From assembly GCA_016795155.1 (NCBI GenBank), contig JAEUIE010000012.1, forward strand, positions 1 to 64,000: DNA of 64,000 nucleotides. The letters are read 5' to 3'. The number at the start of each line of letters is the position of its first letter. Within the stretch, counting starts at the first letter, position 1. The notes beneath the pieces are model-generated. The model saw nothing but the letters and a program-made list of their open reading frames with translations, was not told the origin of the DNA and made no database searches. Below, in pieces: positions 50,557 through 59,951 of the stretch. The translations under genes and the position numbers were made by a program. This stretch comes from Planctomycetia bacterium. GTDB lineage: Bacteria; Planctomycetota; Planctomycetia; Gemmatales; HRBIN36.

Positions 50557-52488
50557 ATGCTTTATCAGATCTTTATCTTGATCGGTCTGATCATTGTTAC
50601 GGGGTTAACCGGGAACAAAGTGAAGGAATCGCCGCCGACCATTCATCTGTACCGTCATGCACGAACGGAGTATCAACTCCAAGGCCCGGTAGGCACGTAT
50701 CTCACACGGATCAGCGAGAACTGGCTCAAGCTGGTGCCTGCCGCCAACCCTGCTATTCTTGAAATGTTTCGCGACCGCGATCGTAAACCCCTGCGCCGAA
50801 TGGAACCCTGGGCCGGAGAGTTTGCCGGGAAATACCTCACCGGAGCAGTGGAGGTCTATCGACTCACCCGTGATGAAGAATTGAAAAAAGTGCTGAGCAA
50901 ATTCGTGGCTGAGTTAATCTCACTGCAGGGGCCAGATGGGTATCTCGGTCCCTGGCCCAAAGGTTCACATCTCACCGGTCATGCTCCCAACATGACCGAC
51001 AAAGGCGGTCCGACCTGGGATGCTTGGGGACATTACCACATCATGCAGGGGTTGCTGCACTGGTATCTTGAAACGAATGATACCGCCGCGCTGCAGGCAG
51101 CCAGAAAAATCGGCATGCTATTTTGCGATAAATTCCTCGGCGAGAAGATGCCTCGCCTGGTGGATACAGGCAGCACCGAAATGAATCTCGCTCCGGTGGA
51201 TGTCTTGTGTCAACTCTCTGTCTACTGCAAGGAAAAACGATTTCTAGATCTCGCAGAGCAGATCGTAAAGGAGTACGCTGCTCTCGATGGCGCCGGCAAA
51301 CCGTTGGCAGGAGATTATCTGCAGTCAGCCCTCAACGGAAAAGAATTCTTTCAATCCCCCAAGCCTCGTTGGGAAAGCCTGCATCCAATCATGGGCCTGG
51401 CACGGATGTACTACCTCACCAGTGACAACCAATATTACCGAGCTTATCAACACTGGTGGTGGAGTATCGTGAAACTCGACCGTCATAACAATGGCGGGTT
51501 CTCTTCAGGTGAACAGGCCCAGGGTAATCCGTACCACCGCGGTGCTATCGAAACCTGTTGTACCATTGCCTGGCTGGCCATGAGTGTCGAAATGCTCAAG
51601 CTCACAGGCAATTCCATTGTGGCTGACGAACTGGAACTCTCGACACTCAATTCGGGCCTGGGAATGCATTCTCCCAGTGGCAGATGGTGTACCTACAACA
51701 CACCGATGGATGGCGTGCGCAAAGCCAGCGCGCATGATATTGTCTTCCAGTCGCGGGAAGGTGCGCCAGAACTGAACTGCTGTAGTGTAAATAGCGCCCG
51801 CAGTTTGGGGCTGATCAGTGAGTGGGCGCTGCTTCACGGAGAGAATGGGGTGTATCTGAACTGGTATGGACCATGCATCCTCAGTACGCCACTGTTACAG
51901 GATAACAAGCTGACGCTGACGCAAGAGACCGACTATCCTCGTGAAGGCAACGTGAACATCAAAGTGCAACTGAGCAAACCCGCAACATTTGAACTGTGGC
52001 TGCGTATTCCCCATTGGTCAAAAAACACCGTGGTCAAGGTGAATGGCGAAGCGGTCAAAAATGTTCGCCCCGGGGCCTACGCGAGCGTGGATCGTCTCTG
52101 GCAGACCGGCGATACCATCCAGATCGAGTTCGATTTCTCCCTGCACTACTGGGTGGGTGAAAAGGAATGCAAGGATACCGTCTCTATCTATCGCGGCCCC
52201 ATCCTGCTCACGTATGATCGACGATTCAACGAGAGCATCGATCCACCCGATCTGCCCACACTGGACGCCGTCGGCCTGCAAGGCAAAATGGTTGATTGGA
52301 AAGGTCGAAGCCAACCGATTATGCTGCTCGAATTTCCCACGACTGATGGCAAAAAACTCAGGCTGTGCGACTTCGCCAGTGCCGGCAACGCTGGTTCGCC
52401 CTATCTGTCGTGGCTCAAAGTGAAGGGCGTCCAACCAGTTGAATTCTCTACACAGAATCCACTACGTTCAGGAGCGGAGCGACGTTAG
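50557..52488 (+). CDS. GH127-like glycoside hydrolase (beta-L-arabinofuranosidase type, DUF1680)
   Basis: 643 residues. An N-terminal hydrophobic helix (about 3-20) suggests export. The GH127 core contains MEPWAGEFAGKYLTGAVE, LISLQGPDGYLG, GHYHIMQGLLHWYLET and SLHPIMGLARMYYL. The metal/nucleophile cysteines fit characterised GH127 exactly in spacing: E332-x-C334 in IETCC, and C408-C409 in LNCCSVNSARS. In HypBA1 these positions are E338, C340, C417 and C418. The ATG at 50557 is chosen because AGGA lies 8 bases upstream. The last eight residues LRSGAERR are encoded within a palindromic repeat. Confidence 0.88.
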   Translation: MLYQIFILIGLIIVTGLTGNKVKESPPTIHLYRHARTEYQLQGPVGTYLTRISENWLKLVPAANPAILEMFRDRDRKPLRRMEPWAGEFAGKYLTGAVEVYRLTRDEELKKVLSKFVAELISLQGPDGYLGPWPKGSHLTGHAPNMTDKGGPTWDAWGHYHIMQGLLHWYLETNDTAALQAARKIGMLFCDKFLGEKMPRLVDTGSTEMNLAPVDVLCQLSVYCKEKRFLDLAEQIVKEYAALDGAGKPLAGDYLQSALNGKEFFQSPKPRWESLHPIMGLARMYYLTSDNQYYRAYQHWWWSIVKLDRHNNGGFSSGEQAQGNPYHRGAIETCCTIAWLAMSVEMLKLTGNSIVADELELSTLNSGLGMHSPSGRWCTYNTPMDGVRKASAHDIVFQSREGAPELNCCSVNSARSLGLISEWALLHGENGVYLNWYGPCILSTPLLQDNKLTLTQETDYPREGNVNIKVQLSKPATFELWLRIPHWSKNTVVKVNGEAVKNVRPGAYASVDRLWQTGDTIQIEFDFSLHYWVGEKECKDTVSIYRGPILLTYDRRFNESIDPPDLPTLDAVGLQGKMVDWKGRSQPIMLLEFPTTDGKKLRLCDFASAGNAGSPYLSWLKVKGVQPVEFSTQNPLRSGAERR

Positions 52489-52497
52489 TCCGCCGGT
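52471..52497. repeat. Imperfect palindrome GGAGCGGAGCGACGTTAGTC family, overlaps GH127 stop
   Basis: The unit contains CGGA-gcg-ACGT-tag-TCCG, centred on ACGT. It supplies the final codons and the TAG stop of the GH127 gene. I believe the same motif recurs between genes of other planctomycetes, but no second copy was found in this window. Confidence 0.45.
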
Positions 52498-52582
52498 ACA
52501 CCATGCGACAACCGATAACACACCGGCTTGTGCATAACTTTCCACACGCTACACTGGTGGAACGCGTCTCACACAGTCCATT

Positions 52583-54292
52583 ATGAATACCAAACCACCA
52601 CCTTTGAAAAAACCTCGCCTGCGCTGGTGGCGTTTGTTGGGTTGCCTGTTTCTCTCCCTGTTCCTTTGGTGGGGTGTCGGCCAATTGTTGGAACCCAGGC
52701 CGGTATGGTCGATTGATTCCAGAGAAGGAAAAAGTCTGCTACCACTTGTTGAACAGGAGAATGGACATTACCTGCTTGCTGTCGAGGTATTTCACAAGGC
52801 AGGAACCTACAGCAGGAACCCGCTGGCACTGGTGGTTATTGATAAAAACTCAGGTAAAGTGTTGCATCGTCTGGATACAGGTGATTCAAGCTTACTGAAA
52901 TACGATCAAATAAACTGCATTCCACGAATTCATGGTGATGTGATTTGGTGGCTTGCCATCACAGAGATTTTAAGTGGATTTGAGTATCGATTATGTGCCT
53001 GGAGGTACAAGAAAGAAAACATGGTGAGAACCGTGCATATCTGGCAGGATTCCATTCTCCAGCAAATGCGGTTGCAATGGCCTGCCATGAGTAAGGTCAT
53101 TGCGATTCACCATAAGCAAAATAGTCTGGAATCGAAAGTATGGAACCGCTTGATGAATTCTTTACTCTCACTTTCCCTGGGCATGGAATGCAACGTCCTT
53201 TTTCCTGAAATACCACCGTTGTTTGAAACCTGGCAACTTCCTGAAACACCTGATCACAAACTGCAGAGAATATGCCAATGGCCGGTGCCAGCTGATCGCA
53301 TCGATGCAGCTTGGGAAATGTCAGAGGATGGCAATCGCCTGGTCGTGTTGGAGCCTCCAGGCAACTCAAGTTTGGCTCGGCAACGTGCCTTGGCTTCTGG
53401 AAAGGAGAAATTTCAAGGTAAGGAACTGTATGATTTGTATCGTTCTGAAGCCCGGGGAATGCAGGTTTATGATACCTCGTCGGGTCGATGCCTGCACCAT
53501 TATCAGGATGAATATGTGCCCTACGTGTCGTGGGGCTGGCGTGGTTCCTATCTCATTACTGGTGTTGTGAATACAAATCATATCACAGAAGAACTTACAC
53601 TGACCGATCTGCTTCGCCGCGACATCGAGTGGATACCAACTCGAGTGGATTTACTCAAACCGTTTCAGCGCTATGTGTATCGGATTAATGAGCAGTGCAT
53701 TCAACCGGTGAAAATGACTACCGCCTTCCGGGATACGGGAGTGCAATTCGCTTTTGTTGGGAAGATTTTTCATGGATCGATAAGAACATGGAATTCAGGC
53801 ATCTCCTATCTTTTAGGAATCGACGAGGATCATTTAAATCTGCTGCAACAACTACATTTTTCTGAAAGCAACTCTTCGATTCGTTACACTTCATTTGCAT
53901 GGTTGCCGGGTTGGCATGGACAATACATCACGAGCAGCACAAATTCCTGGCTGAAATATATCAGTTCTTGGAAATACAAATGGAAATGGTTCGAGCGATT
54001 GTATGATAAACTCGAAGAACAATCTTGGATCAAGCACTCTGTCACAACAGTTTGCGATGCTACTCGACAACAACCGTTCAGTTATGCTGTAGTAGCTACT
54101 GCGCCTCAATGTTTCTCGATGCTGTTCTTACACAAGTTTCGCATGCAGGATGTCAAGACTGTTCTCGGTAGTACACTTCATTCCTATGAATTGCCCATGC
54201 ATATACATTCCCCCTGGTGGGCACGAGTTGCAGCACTGATCCCCTGGCTGTGGCTGATCTGGATACGCTTTCGGTCATCTCATCAAAAGTGA
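52583..54292 (+). CDS. Hypothetical protein anchored at both ends
   Basis: 569 residues with a basic N-terminal tail (NTKPPPLKKPRLRWWR), a helix at about 17-35 (LLGCLFLSLFLWWGVGQLL) and a second at about 543-561 near the C terminus (ARVAALIPWLWLIWI). The large region between them has WD-like or propeller-like features (ENGHYLLAVEVF; NPLALVVIDKNSGKVLHRLD), suggesting a periplasmic beta-propeller. No enzyme motif is recognised. It precedes the secreted WD40 gene on the same strand by 89 bases, and the two may cooperate. Confidence 0.6.
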   Translation: MNTKPPPLKKPRLRWWRLLGCLFLSLFLWWGVGQLLEPRPVWSIDSREGKSLLPLVEQENGHYLLAVEVFHKAGTYSRNPLALVVIDKNSGKVLHRLDTGDSSLLKYDQINCIPRIHGDVIWWLAITEILSGFEYRLCAWRYKKENMVRTVHIWQDSILQQMRLQWPAMSKVIAIHHKQNSLESKVWNRLMNSLLSLSLGMECNVLFPEIPPLFETWQLPETPDHKLQRICQWPVPADRIDAAWEMSEDGNRLVVLEPPGNSSLARQRALASGKEKFQGKELYDLYRSEARGMQVYDTSSGRCLHHYQDEYVPYVSWGWRGSYLITGVVNTNHITEELTLTDLLRRDIEWIPTRVDLLKPFQRYVYRINEQCIQPVKMTTAFRDTGVQFAFVGKIFHGSIRTWNSGISYLLGIDEDHLNLLQQLHFSESNSSIRYTSFAWLPGWHGQYITSSTNSWLKYISSWKYKWKWFERLYDKLEEQSWIKHSVTTVCDATRQQPFSYAVVATAPQCFSMLFLHKFRMQDVKTVLGSTLHSYELPMHIHSPWWARVAALIPWLWLIWIRFRSSHQK

Positions 54293-54381
54293 ACAAGTCA
54301 ATTGCGTATATCATTTGACTTCTCGCTGACTACCTGACAAACTGATACGCTGCCTGTTTCCCAACTACGGAGCGTCGGGTA

Positions 54382-57165
54382 ATGATTGCGCCACGAAAGC
54401 TGACATTTGCGTTTGTTCTTTGTCTTTTCAGTGTCATGTTGATCGGCACACTTCCAGGGCAGACACCTGCGCCAGCCCTCGCTGTGCTGCATACTCTCGA
54501 AGGCCACAAGGAACTGGTCTACACGGTTGCATTCTCCCCCGATGGGAAGCATCTCGTCAGCGGGGCGTTCGACAAGGAACTGAAATTGTGGGATCTGGCG
54601 ACAGGCAAAGTAGTTAAAACCTACGCTGGCCCTAGTGGCCACACTGATCTGGTGTTGACGACAGCCATCAGTCCCGATGGCCGCATCATTGCCAGCGGAG
54701 CGAAGGACAACAGCATCAAACTCTGGGATATGCCCATCAGTGGCGAACTCAAGAATTACCCTGGCTCGACGGCTGGGCTGATATCCCAAGCGATCACACC
54801 CGATGGCAGCAAGCTGGCCACTGGTCAGGTTGATGGCATCATTCGTGTCTGGAACACCAGCGATGGCAAACAAGTGGGGCAACTTGCTGATGCCAAAGCG
54901 CCCGTCATGTCGCTGGCGATCTCCGCTGATGCCAAGTGGCTGGCTGCGGGCACTGAGCAGGGCAAGGTGTTTCTTTACGATCTGACAACGTTAAAACTCA
55001 GCAGCCAATGGCAGAGTCACAGCAAGGAAGTACGCAGCCTGGCATTTCATCCCAATAACCAACTGCTCTTCACCACCGGGCTCGATGGATTGCTGAAAAG
55101 CTGGACAGTACCACCGGCAGTTGCCACTTCCACCAACGGAGTGGATAAGACGACGGTGGCTTGTGCAACACAAGCTCAAGATGGCCGCTGGGCGGTTGGC
55201 TGTGCCGACAAAACCATTCACATCCTGAAAGCCGATGGCACACTTGAGAAAGCACTACCTGCAGCGGAAGCAGACATCAAGTGCGTTGCCTTGCAGGGTA
55301 ACGTGGTGATTGCCGGCCTGGTAAACAACAAGGTAGCCTGGTGGGATATCACCGCTGGCACTTTGACCCATCAGGTTGATTTAGGCAAATCGGCACGCAG
55401 TATCAGTCTGCGGAATGATGCTGCCGAGTTTGCAGCAGCCCTGGAAGATGGCTCGATCAAGATTGGAGAGGTAACCAAGGATAAAGCCAAGGGAGCGGAC
55501 AAAGTTATTACCAAAACTATCCCTGATGCTGGGAAAGCTGTGGCCTATCACCCTTCCAATCCCAATCAGCTTGCCATCGCTGATGACAAGAAGGTCCTCA
55601 AAACCTGGCTCGTTAAGGAAGGCAAAGCCGAACAAACGATTACTCTCGATTCACCCGCAACACATATTGTCTGGAACAAGGATGCCAGCCGAGTCCTTGC
55701 AACAGAAGGTAACCAGGCCATTCTGATCAACCCCAAAGATGGCAAGATCATCAACAAGCTGACACACAGCGGGCCAGTAGTGCACGCCAGTTTCACGACT
55801 GATACGAGCCGGGTCATTACTGTGACACAGGATGGCCACACCCACCTCATGGATGTGGGGAATAGTAAAGAAGTACAGGCTTTCACCGGAAAGGGTGCAG
55901 TGGCAGCGGGTGCACACAGTGATGCGAAGAAGATCATCGTCTGCGGCAAAGACGCCGTGGTAGTTGAGACGATTGCTATGAATCGAGCGATTGCTGCCAG
56001 CGCTACTCCGGTGCGGGGCATCTCGATGATGGATGGAGGTAACCGGGCTGTGGCCGCCGCTGAGGATGGCATCGCGAAAATTTTCAACCTGACCAACGGT
56101 AACATGGACAAGGAACTGAAAGGCCACCAGGGCGTCATCGAAGTGGTGGCTGCCACACCGAACAGTCAGTTGATATTCACCAGTGGCGCGGATCAGTCAC
56201 TGCGTTGTTTCCAGGCAAGTGATGGCAAGGAGCTCAAGTCCATCAAGCAGAATAGCCGGGTGTTGTCGCTGGCAGTGCAGGGTAACCTGCTCGTTGTCAG
56301 CATGGCTGATGGCACACTGCAGTTTCTTGATGTGACGTTTACACCAGGTCAGCCAGCACCGGCAACATTCTGCAAAGTGCTGCACAGCTTCAAGCAACCC
56401 AACATGATCACGAGTGTCGTCATGCCTGCTGCGGGAGTGATCGCCTACACCGCCAGTCCCGATAAATCTGTACGGTCTTGGAAAATCGCAGGCGACTTGC
56501 CTACCCGCAACCTGGCGGGGCATGGCAACCTGGTAGATGCTGTGGTTTTCAGTCCTGATGGATTATCGCTTGCTTCATGCAGCCATGATGGCACTACCCG
56601 GTTCTGGAATCTGGGTGATGGTAAACAGACAGGTGAGGTGAAACTGAGTCCACAACCTTTGTACTGCCTGGCCTGGCGTGGCGACGGCAAGCAGCTTGCT
56701 ATGGGCAGCTTTGATCGTTCGATTCGTCTGATTGATGTCGCAGGCAAAAAAGTGGAACGGGAGATCAAAGGTTTTGATGAAAAGTCGTCTCCCAACGGCC
56801 ACAGCGATGCGGTCTATACGGTAGCTTATGCCGGCAACGATCAACTCTACTCGGCTGGGGCCGATGGAAAGATCAAGCTGTGGAATCTGAAGGATGGTAT
56901 GCAGGTGAAAACCTTCATCGACCCGGTACTGAAGGACAAAGCCCAGTGCGATTTTATCAACAACATCCGTTTGACGAAAGAAAATCAGAGACTGGTCGCG
57001 GTAGGCAACGGCGGTTGGATTACCATCTGGAACTCTGCTGATGGCAAGATGCTTCACAGCCAGCGTATGCCGGTTGGATTGTACGGTTTGGCGATCTCGC
57101 CCGATGATAAACTCATTGCGACAGGCAATATGAATGGAACGGTATCGGTGTTGAAGATGCCGTGA
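54382..57165 (+). CDS. Secreted WD40-repeat protein
   Basis: 927 residues. A signal peptide (about 1-29, ending LPGQTPAPA) is followed by many WD40 repeats, starting LEGHKELVYTVAFSPDGKHLVSGAFDKELKLWD. The repeats are clearest at the start and at about 710-830 (LAGHGNLVDAVVFSPDGLSLASCSHDGTTRFWN), with diverged repeats between. Two or more seven-blade propellers are likely. Secreted WD40 proteins are typical of planctomycetes, where they scaffold complexes. Partner unknown. Confidence 0.9.
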   Translation: MIAPRKLTFAFVLCLFSVMLIGTLPGQTPAPALAVLHTLEGHKELVYTVAFSPDGKHLVSGAFDKELKLWDLATGKVVKTYAGPSGHTDLVLTTAISPDGRIIASGAKDNSIKLWDMPISGELKNYPGSTAGLISQAITPDGSKLATGQVDGIIRVWNTSDGKQVGQLADAKAPVMSLAISADAKWLAAGTEQGKVFLYDLTTLKLSSQWQSHSKEVRSLAFHPNNQLLFTTGLDGLLKSWTVPPAVATSTNGVDKTTVACATQAQDGRWAVGCADKTIHILKADGTLEKALPAAEADIKCVALQGNVVIAGLVNNKVAWWDITAGTLTHQVDLGKSARSISLRNDAAEFAAALEDGSIKIGEVTKDKAKGADKVITKTIPDAGKAVAYHPSNPNQLAIADDKKVLKTWLVKEGKAEQTITLDSPATHIVWNKDASRVLATEGNQAILINPKDGKIINKLTHSGPVVHASFTTDTSRVITVTQDGHTHLMDVGNSKEVQAFTGKGAVAAGAHSDAKKIIVCGKDAVVVETIAMNRAIAASATPVRGISMMDGGNRAVAAAEDGIAKIFNLTNGNMDKELKGHQGVIEVVAATPNSQLIFTSGADQSLRCFQASDGKELKSIKQNSRVLSLAVQGNLLVVSMADGTLQFLDVTFTPGQPAPATFCKVLHSFKQPNMITSVVMPAAGVIAYTASPDKSVRSWKIAGDLPTRNLAGHGNLVDAVVFSPDGLSLASCSHDGTTRFWNLGDGKQTGEVKLSPQPLYCLAWRGDGKQLAMGSFDRSIRLIDVAGKKVEREIKGFDEKSSPNGHSDAVYTVAYAGNDQLYSAGADGKIKLWNLKDGMQVKTFIDPVLKDKAQCDFINNIRLTKENQRLVAVGNGGWITIWNSADGKMLHSQRMPVGLYGLAISPDDKLIATGNMNGTVSVLKMP

Positions 57166-57167
57166 TT

Positions 57168-57457
57168 TCAATTCCTGGATTGCCAGCGATCCGGATTTCG
57201 TGAGGCATGGAACACAGCTAACACGCGAATATGATCGATTTTATTGCGGTAAAACACTACATAAGGAAATCGCTTGAGCAGTCCTGCGTGTATGTCATGG
57301 AACTCTTTTGCATATCGATCTGGATTGGAGGCAATCTCTGTAAAAACATCTTCCAGTTCATTGAGGAACTCGCCACCCAGACCAGGAGACTTTTTTCATA
57401 CCAGTCGTGTGCTTGCTTGATTTCTTTTTTTACAGAACGGTGAAATGTCAATTTCAC
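57168..57457 (-). pseudogene. ParE/RelE-family toxin, frameshifted at an A6 run
   Basis: The first part, from GTG 57457, reads MKLTFHRSVKKEIKQAHDWYEK and then loses similarity. Moving one base back at the A6 run (57391-57396) restores the family sequence, K-S-P-G-L-G-G-E-F-L-N-E-L-E-D and on to AVFHASRNPDRW, ending with TGA at 57168-57170. The joined product would be about 96 residues, a normal ParE/RelE toxin. Causes: a lost A (pseudogene or sequencing error) or -1 slippage on AAAAAAG. The GTG overlaps the antitoxin stop (GTGA). Confidence 0.78.
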
Positions 57458-57678
57458 AGTGGTTTCTCAACAAAGTCGCGAATTTCCTGCCAGGAACAAG
57501 AACTGGATACATCATTCTCCATTTCAGCGTCTCGTTGAATCAGTTCCGCCTGTTGTTCAGCCGACAGCATAGGTTTCCAGGTTGCATCACCCAGACTTTC
57601 CCATATTTCAAGAGCCAGGTGTATACGCTGTTCCGTAGTTAATTTGTCTAATCCAAGTTCTTTCATGTTTTGAATCAT
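57454..57678 (-). CDS. Addiction-module antitoxin (ParD-like, Unstab_antitox family)
   Basis: 74 residues, with AGAGG upstream of the ATG at 57678. The sequence TTEQRIHLALEIWESLG, followed by a Leu/Gln-rich helix and the terminal SWQEIRDFVEKPL, matches the addiction-module antitoxins (PF09720 type) that pair with RelE/ParE toxins. Antitoxin precedes toxin and the stop overlaps the toxin start, as in working modules. Confidence 0.82.
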   Translation of the reverse strand: MIQNMKELGLDKLTTEQRIHLALEIWESLGDATWKPMLSAEQQAELIQRDAEMENDVSSSCSWQEIRDFVEKPL

Positions 57679-57773
57679 GAACCCAACCTCTTTGCATAAA
57701 TCTAATGCATCATAGCAACAGCTTGCAGTGTGGGTCAAGAAGATCAGCGTCGAGATTTACTGAGTCTAGACGC

Positions 57774-59099
57774 CTACAGAATAAACTTGCTCACATCTTC
57801 CTTCTTGAATAGATGCCCCAGCTGTTTCACAACATAGGCCTTGTCAATCGAGAATTTCTTCGGCTTCCAGTCGGGACCAGCAAAGCTGATGTCTTCAACC
57901 AGCCTTTCGATGATGGTATGCAGTCGGCGGGCTCCGATGTTCTGGGTTGCACGATTGGCTTCATAGGCGAGTTCCGCCATCTCAGACAATGCATCGTCAG
58001 TAAAGCTGAGCTTAATGCCTTCAGTCGCCAGCAGTTCACTGTACTGTTTGGTCAGGGCATGCTGCGGTTCGGTAAGGATGCGGAGGAAGTCTGCCTTGTC
58101 CAGATCTTCCAGTTCTACTCGAATCGGGAACCGGCCCTGTAGTTCAGGCATCAGGTCGGACGGTTTGGATACATGAAATGCACCTGCCGCAATGAAGAGA
58201 ATATGATCGGTGCTCACCGGGCCATAACGCGTACTGACCGTGGTACCTTCTACAATAGGCAGCAGATCACGCTGTACTCCCTGGCGGGATACATCGGGCC
58301 CACTGGAAGACTGCGGCCCGCACACCTTGTCAATCTCATCGATAAAGAGAATCCCCTGGTTCTCTGCCAGCTTGATAGCCTTTTCAATCACCACCTGCTT
58401 GTCGATCAAGGCTTCCGATTCCTGTTCCAACAGCGCCTTGCGGGCTTCCTTCACTGGCAGCTTGCGCGTGGTGGAATTCTTAGGCATCATCTTTTCGATG
58501 ACGGTCTGCAAATCCGATTCCATCTGCCCCAGCCCGAGCATGGTGACTTGCGGCTGTTTCTGTTCGACTTGTATTTCGACTTCACTTTCTTCGAGATCAC
58601 CAGCCAGCAAGCGGGTATTGATTTTTTCACGGGTGCGGGCGTTGCGTTCAGCTTGTTCCGGCGTAATGTCAGAATCCCAGCCTGTTGATGGTACAAGCAG
58701 ATCGAGCAACTTTTCATTGACTCGAGCAAGAGCCTGGAATTCTACCAGCTTGCGTTGCTCGGTGCGAACCATACCGATAGCTACCTCGGTGAGATCACGC
58801 ACCATGCTGTCGACATCGCGGCCATGGTAGCCCACTTCGGTGTATTTGCTCGCTTCCACTTTGATGAAGGGAGCACCTGTGAGTTGAGCCAGGCGGCGGG
58901 CGATTTCGGTTTTACCCACGCCGGTCGGCCCGATCATCAGGATGTTTTTGGGAGTGACATCGTTCTGCAATTCTTCGGGCAGTTGCTGCCGGCGCCAGCG
59001 ATTACGTAGAGCGATGGCAACTGCCTTCTTGGCAGCTGCCTGGCCAACAATGTGTTTATCAAGAGCAGCGACGATTTCTTTGGGTGTCAGAGGCTTCAT
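57774..59099 (-). CDS. hslU: ATP-dependent protease ATPase subunit HslU
   Basis: 441 residues, the usual length. AAA+ unfoldase partner of HslV. N terminus KPLTPKEIVAALDKHIVGQ, Walker A GPTGVGKT (57-64), Walker B and sensor region GILFIDEIDKVCG, arginine finger region in GARRLHTIIERL. The C terminus ends EDVSKFIL, the HslV-activating tail. Pore-loop motif GYVG of E. coli reads GYHG at 90-93, with a His instead of Val; this may alter substrate gripping. The insertion domain (about 105-240) is present. hslV lies upstream in the same direction. Confidence 0.95.
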   Translation of the reverse strand: MKPLTPKEIVAALDKHIVGQAAAKKAVAIALRNRWRRQQLPEELQNDVTPKNILMIGPTGVGKTEIARRLAQLTGAPFIKVEASKYTEVGYHGRDVDSMVRDLTEVAIGMVRTEQRKLVEFQALARVNEKLLDLLVPSTGWDSDITPEQAERNARTREKINTRLLAGDLEESEVEIQVEQKQPQVTMLGLGQMESDLQTVIEKMMPKNSTTRKLPVKEARKALLEQESEALIDKQVVIEKAIKLAENQGILFIDEIDKVCGPQSSSGPDVSRQGVQRDLLPIVEGTTVSTRYGPVSTDHILFIAAGAFHVSKPSDLMPELQGRFPIRVELEDLDKADFLRILTEPQHALTKQYSELLATEGIKLSFTDDALSEMAELAYEANRATQNIGARRLHTIIERLVEDISFAGPDWKPKKFSIDKAYVVKQLGHLFKKEDVSKFIL

Positions 59100-59195
59100 G
59101 GGTTCTCGGAGGAATAGCTATCAGCTTCAGAATATGTTGTATGAATCTACTCGATTTTCACAAAAGCTATATGCCGACTGGCTGAAAGCTAACTG

Positions 59196-59729
59196 CTAAA
59201 CCACTTCTTCCACCACAATATTCCGATTCGTGTAAATGCACATTTCGCCGGCGATTTCGAGCGACGCTTTGACGATATCCTTAGCGCTCAGCTTGGAATG
59301 ACTGACAAGGGCACGGGCTGCAGCCAAGGCAAAGGAACCACCCGATCCTATTCCCAGGATGCCATCAGTAGGCTGAATGACATCGCCGGTGCCCGAAACC
59401 AGCAGCAGGTTCTCTTTATCAGCAGCAATCATCATGGCTTCGAGCCGTCGCATGGAGCGGTCGGTGCGCCAGTCTTTGGCGAGTTCCACCGCAGCGCGGG
59501 GAACGTTGCCTGCAAAATCTTTGAGTTTGGCTTCAAATCGTTCCATCAGGGCAAAGGCATCAGCAGCGCCGCCGGCAAAGCCTACTACCACGCGGCCACC
59601 ATCGAGCTTACGGATTTTCTGGGCATCCTGCTTCATCACGGTGTTGCCGAGTGTCACCTGGCCATCGCCGCCAATGGCAGTCTTTCCATGATGTCGAACT
59701 GCAAGGATAGTTGTGGCGTGAATCTGCAT
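59196..59729 (-). CDS. hslV: ATP-dependent protease peptidase subunit HslV
   Basis: 177 residues. N-terminal nucleophile peptidase: after the short leader MQIHA comes [20 protein letters not shown], where the first Thr becomes the catalytic residue after processing. Further motifs are [20 protein letters not shown] and [19 protein letters not shown]. An upstream start at 59843 is rejected: it would add 38 unrelated residues that include a repeat hairpin. Upstream of hslU with a 96-base gap. Confidence 0.95.
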   Translation of the reverse strand: MQIHATTILAVRHHGKTAIGGDGQVTLGNTVMKQDAQKIRKLDGGRVVVGFAGGAADAFALMERFEAKLKDFAGNVPRAAVELAKDWRTDRSMRRLEAMMIAADKENLLLVSGTGDVIQPTDGILGIGSGGSFALAAARALVSHSKLSAKDIVKASLEIAGEMCIYTNRNIVVEEVV

Positions 59730-59798
59730 GCGATATCCCCAGCTATGCTCAACGATGTTTCCGAAGAAGCACTTTGAAGTAACTATGCGGTGACTTGG

Positions 59799-59828
59799 CA
59801 CGGTTAGCGTGAGTACACGCAAACCGTG
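59799..59828. repeat. Strong interrupted hairpin upstream of hslV
   Basis: Stem CACGGTT (59799-59805) pairs with AACCGTG (59822-59828); after one A-A mismatch, GCGTG (59807-59811) pairs with CACGC (59816-59820), with a 4-base AGTA loop. The outer stem sits about 70 bases before the hslV start. No U-tract, so it is not a terminator. It could be an RNA structure in the hslV leader or a repetitive palindrome. Confidence 0.6.
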
Positions 59829-59951
59829 GCACCCGACCCGCATGACTTCATAAGCGGAAATGACAACCCAAGTTCTTATGCTTCATTGTCAATACTTCAT
59901 GTTATACAGTGTTTGCAGAACGAAACATTCCTGATGTGAAATACCAACGAC

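Noticed and set aside
58173-58830. Plus-strand frames opposite hslU
   Set aside because: Shadows of a highly conserved gene; the amino acid composition is atypical.
59730-59843. 38-residue N-terminal extension of HslV
   Set aside because: HslV needs its Thr near the N terminus; the extension includes a hairpin repeat and has no family similarity.
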